Shown here one piece after another: positions 28,440-34,988 of a stretch of DNA of 64,000 nucleotides. The stretch is from contig NC_021663.1 of NCBI RefSeq assembly GCF_000418365.1, positions 496,001 to 560,000 of the forward strand, written 5' to 3'. Each line of letters starts with the position of its first letter. Position 1 is the first letter of the stretch. Under the pieces are notes generated by a model. The model saw only the letters and a list, made by a program, of their open reading frames with translations, did not search any database and was not told the origin of the DNA. Origin of the DNA: Corynebacterium terpenotabidum Y-11 (GTDB lineage: Bacteria > Actinomycetota > Actinomycetes > Mycobacteriales > Mycobacteriaceae). A program made the position numbers and the translations under genes.

Positions 28440-28459
28440 ATGGGACTCTAGCGTCCCAT
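28440..28459. promoter_or_regulatory. Operator O1, ATGGGAC-N6-GTCCCAT
   Basis: Perfect 7-bp arms around TCTAGC. Its inner 16 bases are the exact reverse complement of O3. It lies 26 bp before the protease start, so bound protein would block that transcription unit. Confidence 0.75.
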
Positions 28460-28541
28460 CTGGGAACGTCGGGGTGAGCGTGAGGAAAAGTCCCCACGGT
28501 CGAGCCTCGCCGTCACTGTCCATGCAATCCTGTGTGCTGGC

Positions 28542-28561
28542 ATGGGACGCTACAGTCCCAT
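28542..28561. promoter_or_regulatory. Operator O2, ATGGGAC-N6-GTCCCAT
   Basis: Perfect 7-bp arms around GCTACA, midway between the protease and regulator genes. Centre-to-centre distance to O1 is 102 bp and to O3 40 bp. Confidence 0.75.
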
Positions 28562-28581
28562 TCTGCTGTATTGTATCGACT

Positions 28582-28601
28582 ACGGGACGCTAGAGTCCCA
28601 T
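28582..28601. promoter_or_regulatory. Operator O3 before the XRE regulator gene
   Basis: GGGAC-GCTAGA-GTCCC with one mismatch in the outer arm. It ends 43 bp before the regulator start and 30 bp before its -10 box TATCAT (28632-28637), the expected place for autoregulation. Confidence 0.75.
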
Positions 28602-28644
28602 TTTGCACTCAGGAGCGTCGTGGATTTCGGGTATCATGCGTGCC

Positions 28645-28944
28645 ATGCCCCAGCCCGATTCCCGCCCCTCACCTGCACAGAGGAGGCTGAATACAGTGCG
28701 AGCCCAGGCTATTGGCGCAGCACTTCGTGATCTCAGGAAGTCGCGGGGTCTCACGCAGGATGATCTGGCTGACCAGGCCTCAGACACGGGAATCACACGG
28801 CGGACGATCTACAGGATCGAGTCCGGGCAGACTTCGCCCTCCGCCGTTCTCCTCTGGGCGCTGGCGGATGCGCTCGGGGTCTCGCTGGAAGAACTGGTCC
28901 ACCGGGCGGAAGCACTGGCAGCAGAGGAGGACCAGGATTCATAG
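28645..28944 (+). CDS. XRE-family transcriptional regulator
   Basis: 99 residues. Lambda-repressor-like helix-turn-helix: GAALRDLRKSRGLTQDDLAD ... TRRTIYRIESGQTSPSAVL. TATCAT at 28632-28637 lies 7 nt before ATG 28645, so leaderless. Three copies of a GGGAC-N6-GTCCC palindrome lie between it and the divergent protease gene, and are its likely targets. By position it is the switch between the integrated state and the int-side genes, like repressors of other integrative elements. Overlaps the next, convergent gene by 6 bp. Confidence 0.88.
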   Translation: MPQPDSRPSPAQRRLNTVRAQAIGAALRDLRKSRGLTQDDLADQASDTGITRRTIYRIESGQTSPSAVLLWALADALGVSLEELVHRAEALAAEEDQDS

Positions 28945-29457
28945 GAAGTTCTTCCTACGAACCAGGTCGGCCCCCTTTTCACCCTTCCACTCAGGGTCAT
29001 GTGCGGTCCACCCCTGCAGCGCCGCAGCCTCCAGGATGACCACCCGCAACAACTGTCGGGGTAACCACCTCGTTCGGATCAGGTGTTCCGGGCCGTGGTC
29101 CGTCATCCTCCACGGGGAGTCCTCCAGCACCGCCACGAGCAGGTCCAAGTCGATCTCCCCGTCCGGCACGGTGGGCTCAGGAGTCCCGAAGACGTGCGTC
29201 CACATCTGCTGCAGATCAGACTCGCTACCGGTCAGTTCGACCTCGCGGCTGTCTCCGGTGAGGAACCTGATCTCTCGGATCAGACCCATCAGTCCGTACT
29301 CCGACAGATCCCGGGCTCCGCCATACCTCCGCTTGCCGTCCTCATCGATACGCCAGGACAGGGAACATAACCGCTGGTCAAGGTCCCGCAGTGATTCCTC
29401 GGTAACTGGCCTATCCCCGAATAACAACTGGTGATGGGCGATGACTGGGAAGGTCAT
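28939..29457 (-). CDS. Hypothetical protein, coupled pair
   Basis: 172 residues, mixed helix/strand, acidic, with several Trp (LSWRIDEDG, SPWRMTDHG, QGWTAHDPEWKG). No motif recognised. Its ATG overlaps the stop of the upstream gene by 4 bp. The last residues overlap the convergent XRE gene. Confidence 0.7.
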   Translation of the reverse strand: MTFPVIAHHQLLFGDRPVTEESLRDLDQRLCSLSWRIDEDGKRRYGGARDLSEYGLMGLIREIRFLTGDSREVELTGSESDLQQMWTHVFGTPEPTVPDGEIDLDLLVAVLEDSPWRMTDHGPEHLIRTRWLPRQLLRVVILEAAALQGWTAHDPEWKGEKGADLVRRKNFL

Positions 29458-29900
29458 GCTGCTGCCCTGCGCTGCGCCTGGTACACCTCGGACCGCCAGG
29501 TGCGCTCCCGGACCCGCTCCTCCTCCAGGACCTCATCCACGATCCCCTGAGTCACCACACGATCCATCTGCAGGGCGTGTCCGGAGAGCACAGGCACCTC
29601 GACACCCTCGACGGTCTCACCCTTCCCCAGGAGATTCCAGACCTCCCGTGCGGTGCGGGTCGTGTCCCAGGCAGGCTGCTGGCGAATCATCTGCAGGTAC
29701 CGGACCATCTGGAGACACAACTCGCTGCTGATCCTGTGCTCCTGACCGTCTGCTCCCTGGATGAAGTGCACCTTCCGGTAATCGAGGAGCGCCCCCACAA
29801 AATCGCTCTTGACCAGTGTGGATTGCAGATCCGGTGCCTCCAGCCTGGTTCTCGCCACCAGCAGGGGTGCCCAACGCCGTATGGATTCCAGATCGATCAT
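29454..29900 (-). CDS. Hypothetical helical protein, coupled pair
   Basis: 148 residues from ATG 29900, with GGGAG 6 nt upstream. Mostly helical, basic ends (EERVRERTWRSEVYQAQRRAAA). No motif recognised. First gene of a two-gene unit; the 250 bp upstream are free of genes and hold the start of the opposite transcription unit. Confidence 0.7.
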   Translation of the reverse strand: MIDLESIRRWAPLLVARTRLEAPDLQSTLVKSDFVGALLDYRKVHFIQGADGQEHRISSELCLQMVRYLQMIRQQPAWDTTRTAREVWNLLGKGETVEGVEVPVLSGHALQMDRVVTQGIVDEVLEEERVRERTWRSEVYQAQRRAAA

Positions 29901-29984
29901 CGTCAACTCCCGTCACCACGTCCCGGACCCACTGCCCGGGGCTGTGGCCAGGGACGTTATGCCGATTTCGTCAGTCTTCACAAT

Positions 29985-30013
29985 TTGTGCAAATCGAGAA
30001 TCCGTGTTAGGTG
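29985..30013 (+). promoter_or_regulatory. TTGTGC promoter, first of the family
   Basis: TTGTGC at 29985-29990 inside the imperfect palindrome CACAATTTGTG, then 16 nt and TTAGGT at 30007-30012. Weaker match than the other members. The leader to the gene at 30153 would be about 135 nt and contains an inverted repeat TTCACCC/GGGTGA around 30047-30063. Confidence 0.45.
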
Positions 30014-30152
30014 ACACCCCATCTGTGCAGGTCAGGACAGATTTCACCCGAATGGGGGTGATTTCTCTTATTTGCCAGATCGGGGATTCTGGTGCAGTGT
30101 CGCCTCCCACCACTGCTCACCGGGAGCCGTGGACAACACCAGGAGGACCACC

Positions 30153-30401
30153 ATGTCACTCGTCAGGATCATCGCCAACACCACCGAGGGGCGGGAGGAG
30201 GTCATCGAGCACCCGTACAGCGGCACCGTGTCCCTACGGCAGATCGTCCGTGATGTCACCGGAGAGGAGTTGGACATCGAGGCACAGTGGGAGTTTGGAC
30301 TCGGCAAACTGCTAGGGGATCACTACCGGAACACCGGGGAGTTTTCTTCCGTGGAGGTGCTGATGCTCACCGACGAGATGGTGGCGAAGGAATCGGAATA
30401 A
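30153..30401 (+). CDS. Small acidic protein, unknown
   Basis: 82 residues from ATG 30153 with AGGAGG 7 nt upstream. Acidic, beta-strand then helix (SLVRIIANTTEGREEVIEHP ... SVEVLMLTDEMV). Looks like a small ubiquitin-like or beta-grasp fold by eye, unproven. First of several short plus-strand genes expressed from TTGTG-type promoters. Confidence 0.72.
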   Translation: MSLVRIIANTTEGREEVIEHPYSGTVSLRQIVRDVTGEELDIEAQWEFGLGKLLGDHYRNTGEFSSVEVLMLTDEMVAKESE

Positions 30402-30452
30402 TTCCTGGAGAGACCCACCGCACTCACTCGGAAAATTTCTTCTCAACACCTC

Positions 30453-30482
30453 TTGTGCGGTGTCAGATGATGCCCGTACCGT
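30453..30482 (+). promoter_or_regulatory. TTGTG-N18 promoter of the 30537 gene
   Basis: TTGTGC 30453-30458, 18 nt, TACCGT 30477-30482, preceded by CACCTC. The region from 30432 to the ATG is closely similar to that of the gene at 30991. The leader contains a TCAGG-6 nt-CCTGA hairpin. Confidence 0.65.
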
Positions 30483-30536
30483 CATTGTCAGAGAGGTCAG
30501 GGAGATGCCTGATCCGAATCTCTGAAAGGGAGAAAT

Positions 30537-30806
30537 ATGACGTACACGAATGCAGTTCTTCAGCGGTACCCCGAGAAGGTCGAGGATCTCTACCGAAATC
30601 AGGACAATGATCTGGCACTGGCCACCTACGTGGAGTTTGCCGGTCTTGGACTCGACGGATATATGGCCATGGATAATCTCGTCCCCTTCTTCACTGACAC
30701 AGACGGTCACCCCGACTGGACCGAGGACATGCTCCACCTCAGCCAGTCCGACTACGAGGAGAAACTGGTGAGGCTGGATGATCTGGTGAAGCAGCAGCAG
30801 CAGTAG
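30537..30806 (+). CDS. Small acidic protein, unknown
   Basis: 89 residues; 18 Asp/Glu against 6 Lys/Arg. Ends in four Gln. ATG 30537 is preceded by AAAGGGAGAAAT. No motif recognised. It has its own promoter and terminator, so it stands as an independent cassette. Acidic character and early position would suit a DNA-mimic or anti-restriction role, without direct evidence. Confidence 0.75.
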   Translation: MTYTNAVLQRYPEKVEDLYRNQDNDLALATYVEFAGLGLDGYMAMDNLVPFFTDTDGHPDWTEDMLHLSQSDYEEKLVRLDDLVKQQQQ

Positions 30807-30813
30807 GACAACG

Positions 30814-30850
30814 GAACACCCCCGGCTCTCATTGAGGGTCGGGGTTGTTC
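30814..30850 (+). terminator. Terminator, copy 1 of repeated hairpin
   Basis: Imperfect stem GAACA-CCCCCGGCTC / GAGGGTCGGGG-TTGTTC with loop TCATT, 8 bp behind the stop. Nearly the same sequence recurs at 31445 and 31797. Confidence 0.75.
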
Positions 30851-30906
30851 TATGTCTGCAGATGAACCCGCTCGCGCCCACTGATGAAATTTCTTCCCAT
30901 CACCTC

Positions 30907-30935
30907 TTGTGGCGTTCACCGACAGTCCGTACCGT
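30907..30935 (+). promoter_or_regulatory. TTGTG-N17 promoter of the 30991 gene
   Basis: TTGTGG 30907-30912, 17 nt, TACCGT 30930-30935, preceded by CACCTC. Leader hairpin TCAGG-5 nt-CCTGA conserved with the preceding cassette although the loop differs. Confidence 0.65.
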
Positions 30936-30990
30936 CATACTCAGAGAGGTCAGGAAGTACCTGATCCGGAACCCCACGAGAGGGAGAAAC

Positions 30991-31434
30991 ATGTCAGTCA
31001 ACATCCTTTCACTGCAAGAATTTTCAAGAGACGGCGACCCACGCTGGGATGAGGAAGAAGAGGTCTACCACATGGAGAACGGGGAGGATATCGATCCGGG
31101 ATACTTCGGATACCTCGATGAGTTCGATAACTTCATTGACGAGACGAACTGGTGGGAGGCTGCGGGGCTGGATATTGACCTCAGTGTCCAGGAGGAAGAG
31201 CGCGATAACCACACCATCTACTGGATCCCTAGGCCGTACGTCTCTGGCAACGACCTGGGCGAGGTCCTCTGGGATGGTGATGCACCGGCTTTCCACATGG
31301 TGGAGGGTCGGCCTGATGGACTTCACTACCAGGATGGTGGCTCTGGAGAAATGTTTTTCCCGTTCTATGTGGACTCCCTGGAGGACGTGAAGGATCCGGG
31401 AGACTTCTACGTGGAGTGGCACGACGAGGAGTAA
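30991..31434 (+). CDS. Extremely acidic protein, DNA-mimic candidate
   Basis: 147 residues with 41 Asp/Glu and 6 Lys/Arg (net about -35), rich in Trp, Tyr and Phe. The acidic residues are spread over the whole chain, e.g. RWDEEEEVYH, GEDIDPGYFGYLDEFD, VEWHDEE. ATG 30991 has AGAGGGAGAAAC upstream; the frame is open further up but that covers the promoter. Charge and size are like phage and plasmid DNA-mimic anti-restriction proteins (Ocr, ArdA), but I see no sequence similarity. Own promoter and terminator. Confidence 0.78.
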   Translation: MSVNILSLQEFSRDGDPRWDEEEEVYHMENGEDIDPGYFGYLDEFDNFIDETNWWEAAGLDIDLSVQEEERDNHTIYWIPRPYVSGNDLGEVLWDGDAPAFHMVEGRPDGLHYQDGGSGEMFFPFYVDSLEDVKDPGDFYVEWHDEE

Positions 31435-31444
31435 TCGGCAACTA

Positions 31445-31483
31445 GAACAACCCCGGCTCTCTCATTGAGGGTCGGGGTTCTTC
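31445..31483 (+). terminator. Terminator, copy 2 of repeated hairpin
   Basis: GAACAACCCCGGCTC / GAGGGTCGGGGTTCTTC around loop TCTCATT, 10 bp behind the stop. Confidence 0.75.
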
Positions 31484-31496
31484 ATGTCCTGCCCCC

Positions 31497-31526
31497 TTGA
31501 ACCACGCCACCAACTCTTCATATTCT
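31497..31526 (+). promoter_or_regulatory. TTGAAC-N18-TATTCT promoter of the 31552 gene
   Basis: TTGAAC 31497-31502, 18 nt, TATTCT 31521-31526. It has the same spacing as the TTGTG promoters but a more classical -35. Confidence 0.6.
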
Positions 31527-31551
31527 GTCACCACCAGCAGAAAGGAGAATG

Positions 31552-31788
31552 ATGAGCAGCAGGATAATCGAGGTCGGCCCGGAGGATGCGCCGGTCTACT
31601 ACAGGACCGAATGGTGGGGACCATTTGATAAGCCGCCGTACGTCTTCACCGCAGCCGGGGAGATCATCCCAGGATATGACGGGGCCGTACAGGTGGAATC
31701 CCAGGATGATGTGGAGGAACCTGGGCAGTACTGGGCACGGGAGTTGACGGTGGAGGAAGCGAAGAACATGGGTGGGGCTCGACGGTAA
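31552..31788 (+). CDS. Small acidic protein, unknown
   Basis: 78 residues from ATG 31552 (MSSRIIEVG); ATG 31549 is one codon upstream, AAAGGAGA serves both. Rich in Tyr/Trp/Pro (VYYRTEWWGPFDKPPYVF). Third of three gene cassettes with near-identical terminators. No family recognised. Confidence 0.72.
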   Translation: MSSRIIEVGPEDAPVYYRTEWWGPFDKPPYVFTAAGEIIPGYDGAVQVESQDDVEEPGQYWARELTVEEAKNMGGARR

Positions 31789-31796
31789 TTAGGCAG

Positions 31797-31834
31797 GAAT
31801 GTCCCCGGCTCTCATTGCGGGTCGGGGATTCTTT
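31797..31834 (+). terminator. Terminator, copy 3 of repeated hairpin
   Basis: GAATGTCCCCGGCTC / GCGGGTCGGGGATTC around loop TCATT, followed by TTT. Confidence 0.75.
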
Positions 31835-31847
31835 GTGTCTTCACCTC

Positions 31848-31877
31848 TTGTATGGGATCAGATGCCCGAAATATCAT
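31848..31877 (+). promoter_or_regulatory. TTGTA-N18 promoter of the recombinase gene
   Basis: TTGTAT 31848-31853, 18 nt, TATCAT 31872-31877, preceded by CACCTC. A small inverted repeat AAACG-AC-CGTTT lies in the leader near 31896. Confidence 0.65.
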
Positions 31878-31926
31878 AGGAGATGGTAAGCAACAAACGA
31901 CCGTTTGATACTAAGGAGAACCAAAC

Positions 31927-32568
31927 ATGGAAACCGACACTGTTTCCCCAGGTCACGAAGAGTCAGAAACGTCAGTCAAAACTCACACCCCCAGGATCGT
32001 CGGATACGCCCGAGTTTCGACAGATAAGCAGGATCACGACAGCCAGATCCTGGCAATGAAGTCAGCGGGTGTCACCGAGATCATCACTGAGACCGGCAGT
32101 GGTAAGGTCACTTCCCCTAAGCCACGGCGTGATGCGCTCCTGGCAGAACTGGAATCCGGAGATACTCTGGTGATCTGGAAACTGGACAGGCTCGGGCGGT
32201 CCATGTCAGAGACCATCCTCATCCTGGAGAACCTGAACAGTCGGGGGATCACACTGCGGATCATCACCGAAGGCTTCGACACCTCTGGAACCCTGGGCAA
32301 GATGCTGGCCGGAATTATCGCAGGGCTGGCAGAGATGGAGCGTGAGGCAATCTCTGAGCGCACCAAGGCAGGGTTGGCGGCAGCACGAGCCGATGGGAAG
32401 ACGCTGGGACGGCCCCAGGTCATCACCGATGAAGATCTGCCCGTCCTCCAGGATCTGCTAGCCAGCGGCAGGACGAATGCTCAGATCGCCCGGGCGCTAC
32501 GGTGCTCGCAGTCCAGTGTGGTGCGGGCGAAGCGACGGCTGGCGCTGGACGGGGAGATGGCAGCATGA
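31927..32568 (+). CDS. Serine recombinase (resolvase/invertase type)
   Basis: 213 residues. N-terminal catalytic domain with Ser31 in GYARVSTDKQ, then VIWKLDRLGRSMSETI and the long E-helix region (GKMLAGIIAGLAEMEREAISERTKAGLAAA; residues about 121-150), then a C-terminal helix-turn-helix (RTNAQIARALRCSQSSVVRAKRR). Small resolvases and invertases cut at short inverted or direct sites. With a tyrosine integrase already present it may resolve dimers or invert a segment; no crossover site was identified. The start ATG 31927 follows AAGGAGAACCAAAC. Confidence 0.92.
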   Translation: METDTVSPGHEESETSVKTHTPRIVGYARVSTDKQDHDSQILAMKSAGVTEIITETGSGKVTSPKPRRDALLAELESGDTLVIWKLDRLGRSMSETILILENLNSRGITLRIITEGFDTSGTLGKMLAGIIAGLAEMEREAISERTKAGLAAARADGKTLGRPQVITDEDLPVLQDLLASGRTNAQIARALRCSQSSVVRAKRRLALDGEMAA

Positions 32569-32981
32569 CCGCATTCGCCCACATCTACGCATCCCCGACA
32601 GTGAACGTGCTGGTCAGCATGGATTTCGAGGTGCTCGTCCGTGGTGACCTCGACCGCCCCGCACCTGGACTCCTGTCCGATGTCTCCCCCTGGACTGTCC
32701 CGTCAATCCATCGTGTCATCTCCACCCTGCGGCAGGCCGACGATATCCGGGGACACGTCCTGGAGCAGATCCGTGACCTGTCCGAGGAACTGGGTGAACC
32801 CCTCGCCTGGACCGACACCCGGTTTCTCTGGGTGCTCGACCACTCAGAGCACCTCGGTACCAGGATGCTGCCCGCTGCCCTCCTGGACACGATGAGGAGT
32901 ACCACCGTGGAATCAGACCGGGATCCGCTGAGCCTGCTGAGGTCCACGCCGGTCGGTGTCCTGACCACGGGTATTCGCTAG
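32565..32981 (+). CDS. Hypothetical protein coupled to the recombinase
   Basis: 138 residues. ATG 32565 overlaps the recombinase stop (ATGA), so it is cotranslated. Contains WTVPSIHRVISTLRQADDIR and a helical middle; no motif recognised. A role next to the recombinase is suggested only by coupling. Confidence 0.72.
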   Translation: MTAFAHIYASPTVNVLVSMDFEVLVRGDLDRPAPGLLSDVSPWTVPSIHRVISTLRQADDIRGHVLEQIRDLSEELGEPLAWTDTRFLWVLDHSEHLGTRMLPAALLDTMRSTTVESDRDPLSLLRSTPVGVLTTGIR

Positions 32982-33000
32982 GATCTCAGAACCGCAGTAG

Positions 33001-33024
33001 CCTCCCAGTACATCTACTGGGAGG
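33001..33024 (+). promoter_or_regulatory. Hairpin that hides a ribosome-binding site
   Basis: Perfect 10-bp stem (33001-33010 with 33015-33024), loop CATC. The right arm contains GGGAGG, the only ribosome site for ATG 33032, 7 nt further on. Closed, it would prevent translation of the next gene. No T tract, so it does not look like a terminator. Confidence 0.6.
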
Positions 33025-33031
33025 TTCACTC

Positions 33032-33340
33032 ATGCAGGTTTTCATCAGGCCCGACCGCGCGTCCATGGTCGTGGAGGAGCCGTCGGGCACCAATGCATGG
33101 CTCGACTGGAGCGCGATGACCATGGCAGTGCAGGTGGGCGGTGCAGGTCACGATATCTGGGAGGGGCCACTGGAAGTCACGACGGGCACCGACACCATCA
33201 CCATCCACCGCGAGGGTCACGAGGATCTCACCATCACCCCCACCCTGATCGACAGCATGCCTATGTATGACATCCCATTGGGCACGCGGGACAGCGTCAT
33301 GTGGACAGCGGAGAGTGGAACTACCGTCCGGCTCTCCTGA
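33032..33340 (+). CDS. Hypothetical beta-rich protein
   Basis: 102 residues, alternating strands rich in Thr/Val (EVTTGTDTITIHREGHEDLTI), acidic. Ribosome site GGGAGG lies inside the hairpin just upstream. No own promoter seen; it may be read with the recombinase unit. The end overlaps the convergent HTH gene by 20 bp. Confidence 0.68.
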   Translation: MQVFIRPDRASMVVEEPSGTNAWLDWSAMTMAVQVGGAGHDIWEGPLEVTTGTDTITIHREGHEDLTITPTLIDSMPMYDIPLGTRDSVMWTAESGTTVRLS

Positions 33341-33521
33341 CGCATGACGACTGATACCCGGTGAGATCTCCGGCATCCACCAGCCACACCCCCGACACCT
33401 TCACAGCCCGCAGTGGTCGGAGCGTCCCCTGACCCCCAGCACACCATCGGGAGATAGTGGAGCGGGAGACACCGGCTGTGCGGGCGGCCTCCTCCACAGT
33501 CAAATAATCGGACATCATCAT
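33321..33521 (-). CDS. Excisionase-like HTH protein
   Basis: 66 residues. MerR/Xis-type winged helix-turn-helix: SDYLTVEEAARTAGVSRSTISRWCAGGQG, followed by VSGVWLVDAGDLTGY. Proteins of this size bind DNA and bend it for excision. ATG 33521 overlaps the upstream stop (ATGA). It is a candidate Xis although it is 8 kb from int. Confidence 0.8.
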   Translation of the reverse strand: MMMSDYLTVEEAARTAGVSRSTISRWCAGGQGTLRPLRAVKVSGVWLVDAGDLTGYQSSCVRRAGR

Positions 33522-33691
33522 TGCCGCCACCTCAGTCTCGCTGTCCGGTCGTGCTGGGCGTCGAGATGCTGCTGGATGAAGGACGGCGGCGGTGCATCTC
33601 TCTCGTACTGCTCACGCTCCTCGACCCGCTGCTGTGCCGCCTCGCAGATCTGTACGTGCCGGGGTGTTCTTCTTTTCAGGAATTCGAACAT
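33518..33691 (-). CDS. Small basic protein, unknown
   Basis: 57 residues from ATG 33691 with AAAGGAGAG upstream. Rich in Arg/Gln/Glu (QRVEEREQYERDAPPPSF), helical. Coupled to the excisionase-like gene. No family recognised. Confidence 0.6.
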   Translation of the reverse strand: MFEFLKRRTPRHVQICEAAQQRVEEREQYERDAPPPSFIQQHLDAQHDRTARLRWRQ

Positions 33692-33718
33692 TGGCTCTCC
33701 TTTCATGAGAGTTACTTC

Positions 33719-34180
33719 CTATGAAAATTGTCCTGCAGGGGTCTGACCGGATACAAGAGGACGGGTGTCCGCCTCTCCGCTGAACACCGCCAGGGGATCC
33801 CGCTGATATCCCGCCAGTTCCCCTCGGATGCTCCGGCAGGTATCCCTGGATCCACATCCGGGACGCGGGACACCCATCTGACGAATCCCGGAATCGCATT
33901 CAGGAAAACCGGGAATCACATCTGCAGGGGTCCCACGAGACATGTCTCCACCATCCAGTCCGTCTCCTGCCGATGCCTGTCCGACAAACTCGGGAACATC
34001 CTCCGCCTCTACCGTGATGCTCGTCCAGATGGTGACAGATGCATGTCCGGCCTCATGACGGAATCGGCGCAGATCAGAGTCCATTTTTGGAGTTGTGATT
34101 GGGGCCACACCTGGGGTGCCGCCTGGAGTGAGGTCTGGATTGTCATCTGGAGTGGAGTCTGTAGTAGTGATCGGAGTCAC
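33719..34180 (-). CDS. Hypothetical protein with HEAGH (HExxH) motif
   Basis: 153 residues from GTG 34180, with GGAGAG upstream; ATG 34084 is an alternative. Thr/Pro-rich N-terminus, then DLRRFRHEAGHASVTIWTS, which looks like the zinc-binding helix of metallopeptidases (M41-like). The third ligand is not obvious and the rest is low in predicted structure, so activity is doubtful. The opposite strand is open too but has no motif or ribosome site. Followed by the small basic and excisionase-like genes. Confidence 0.55.
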   Translation of the reverse strand: MTPITTTDSTPDDNPDLTPGGTPGVAPITTPKMDSDLRRFRHEAGHASVTIWTSITVEAEDVPEFVGQASAGDGLDGGDMSRGTPADVIPGFPECDSGIRQMGVPRPGCGSRDTCRSIRGELAGYQRDPLAVFSGEADTRPLVSGQTPAGQFS

Positions 34181-34212
34181 AGGACACTCTCCGGAGTGCC
34201 CCTGAAATAGCG

Positions 34213-34330
34213 CATCACCGATTCCCCATACACGCAGACCTGCATATCACTGATCCCCCAATGACCCGATTTGCCTATCACCGATTCCCCATAAGCCCTG
34301 ATTCTTCATATCATCGGTACCCCACAAACC
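34213..34330. repeat. Four iteron-like direct repeats, 31-33 bp apart
   Basis: ATCACCGATTCCCCATA and variants start at 34214, 34246, 34277 and 34310 (the second and fourth carry changes). The spacing is close to three helical turns, as for sites of one bound protein or a replication or transfer locus. The gene-free stretch 34181-34561 holds these repeats; I see nothing else clear in its right half. Confidence 0.65.
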
Positions 34331-34561
34331 CCGATTCTGGGCCTGATCCGGGCCTGGTTGCCACAAAACCCCAGGTCGCGGTCCCGCACAGGCACTCACG
34401 GCACACATAGGGTGTCCCACGGCCCCTCTACGGGGATCCTGAGCGTGGGGCTGAGTGGTGCCTGGAGTGCCGCCGAGCACGCCCTGGAGCACCCCTGTGG
34501 AGCGTGCAGATATGGGTGAGCCCCCGGCGGTGATGCCAGGGGCTGTGGGGGGTCGTCCGGG

Positions 34562-34936
34562 TCAGTGCTTCGGGGACTCCCGGATCTCCGCCATCGTCAT
34601 ACCGCCCTCCTCCACGGCTCGCGTCACCCAGCGATAGACAGTCTGGTGATCCATCGGATGCCCATGCCTGCCCATCTCCTCCGCGATCTGACGCGGTGTG
34701 GCACCAGCGGAGTACAGCATCAGCACCATGCGTCTCCTCATGCGTGCCAGGTCCTCCTCGGCCTTCATGAGGTGCCGGATACTGGCGATGGACTTATCTC
34801 CCGAGCCCGTGGAGACCGCTTCATCCACTAGGGCGAGCCGCTGTGAAGTCCGTTTCCCCACAGCCTGCACATCATCGCGCAGTTTCTCGCGGATGGTCCT
34901 CTTTATCTCCTGCTTGATCGGTGGAACCCTGCTCAT
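34562..34936 (-). CDS. HTH DNA-binding protein
   Basis: 124 residues from ATG 34936 with AGGAG upstream. Basic N-terminal helix (IKQEIKRTIREKLRDD) and a C-terminal helix-turn-helix GATPRQIAEEMG ... DHQTVYRWVTRAVE. Placed next to the iteron-like repeats, it is a natural candidate to bind them. Same strand as the two genes before it, 52 bp behind. Confidence 0.75.
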   Translation of the reverse strand: MSRVPPIKQEIKRTIREKLRDDVQAVGKRTSQRLALVDEAVSTGSGDKSIASIRHLMKAEEDLARMRRRMVLMLYSAGATPRQIAEEMGRHGHPMDHQTVYRWVTRAVEEGGMTMAEIRESPKH

Positions 34937-34988
34937 CTGGCAATCTCCTGTCGTGTCTGTTCGAATAAATGATTCTGGTCGTTCTGTG

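Noticed and set aside
33728..34210. Plus-strand open frame opposite the HEAGH gene
   Set aside because: No ribosome site, no motif, and transcription of neighbours on that side runs on the minus strand.
34213..34330. CRISPR-like spacing of repeats
   Set aside because: Only four imperfect copies, repeat and spacer not clearly separate, no cas gene in the window; better explained as iterons.
34247..34492. 81-codon minus-strand open frame in the repeat region
   Set aside because: Its sequence just translates the repeats (GLWG units), no ribosome site.
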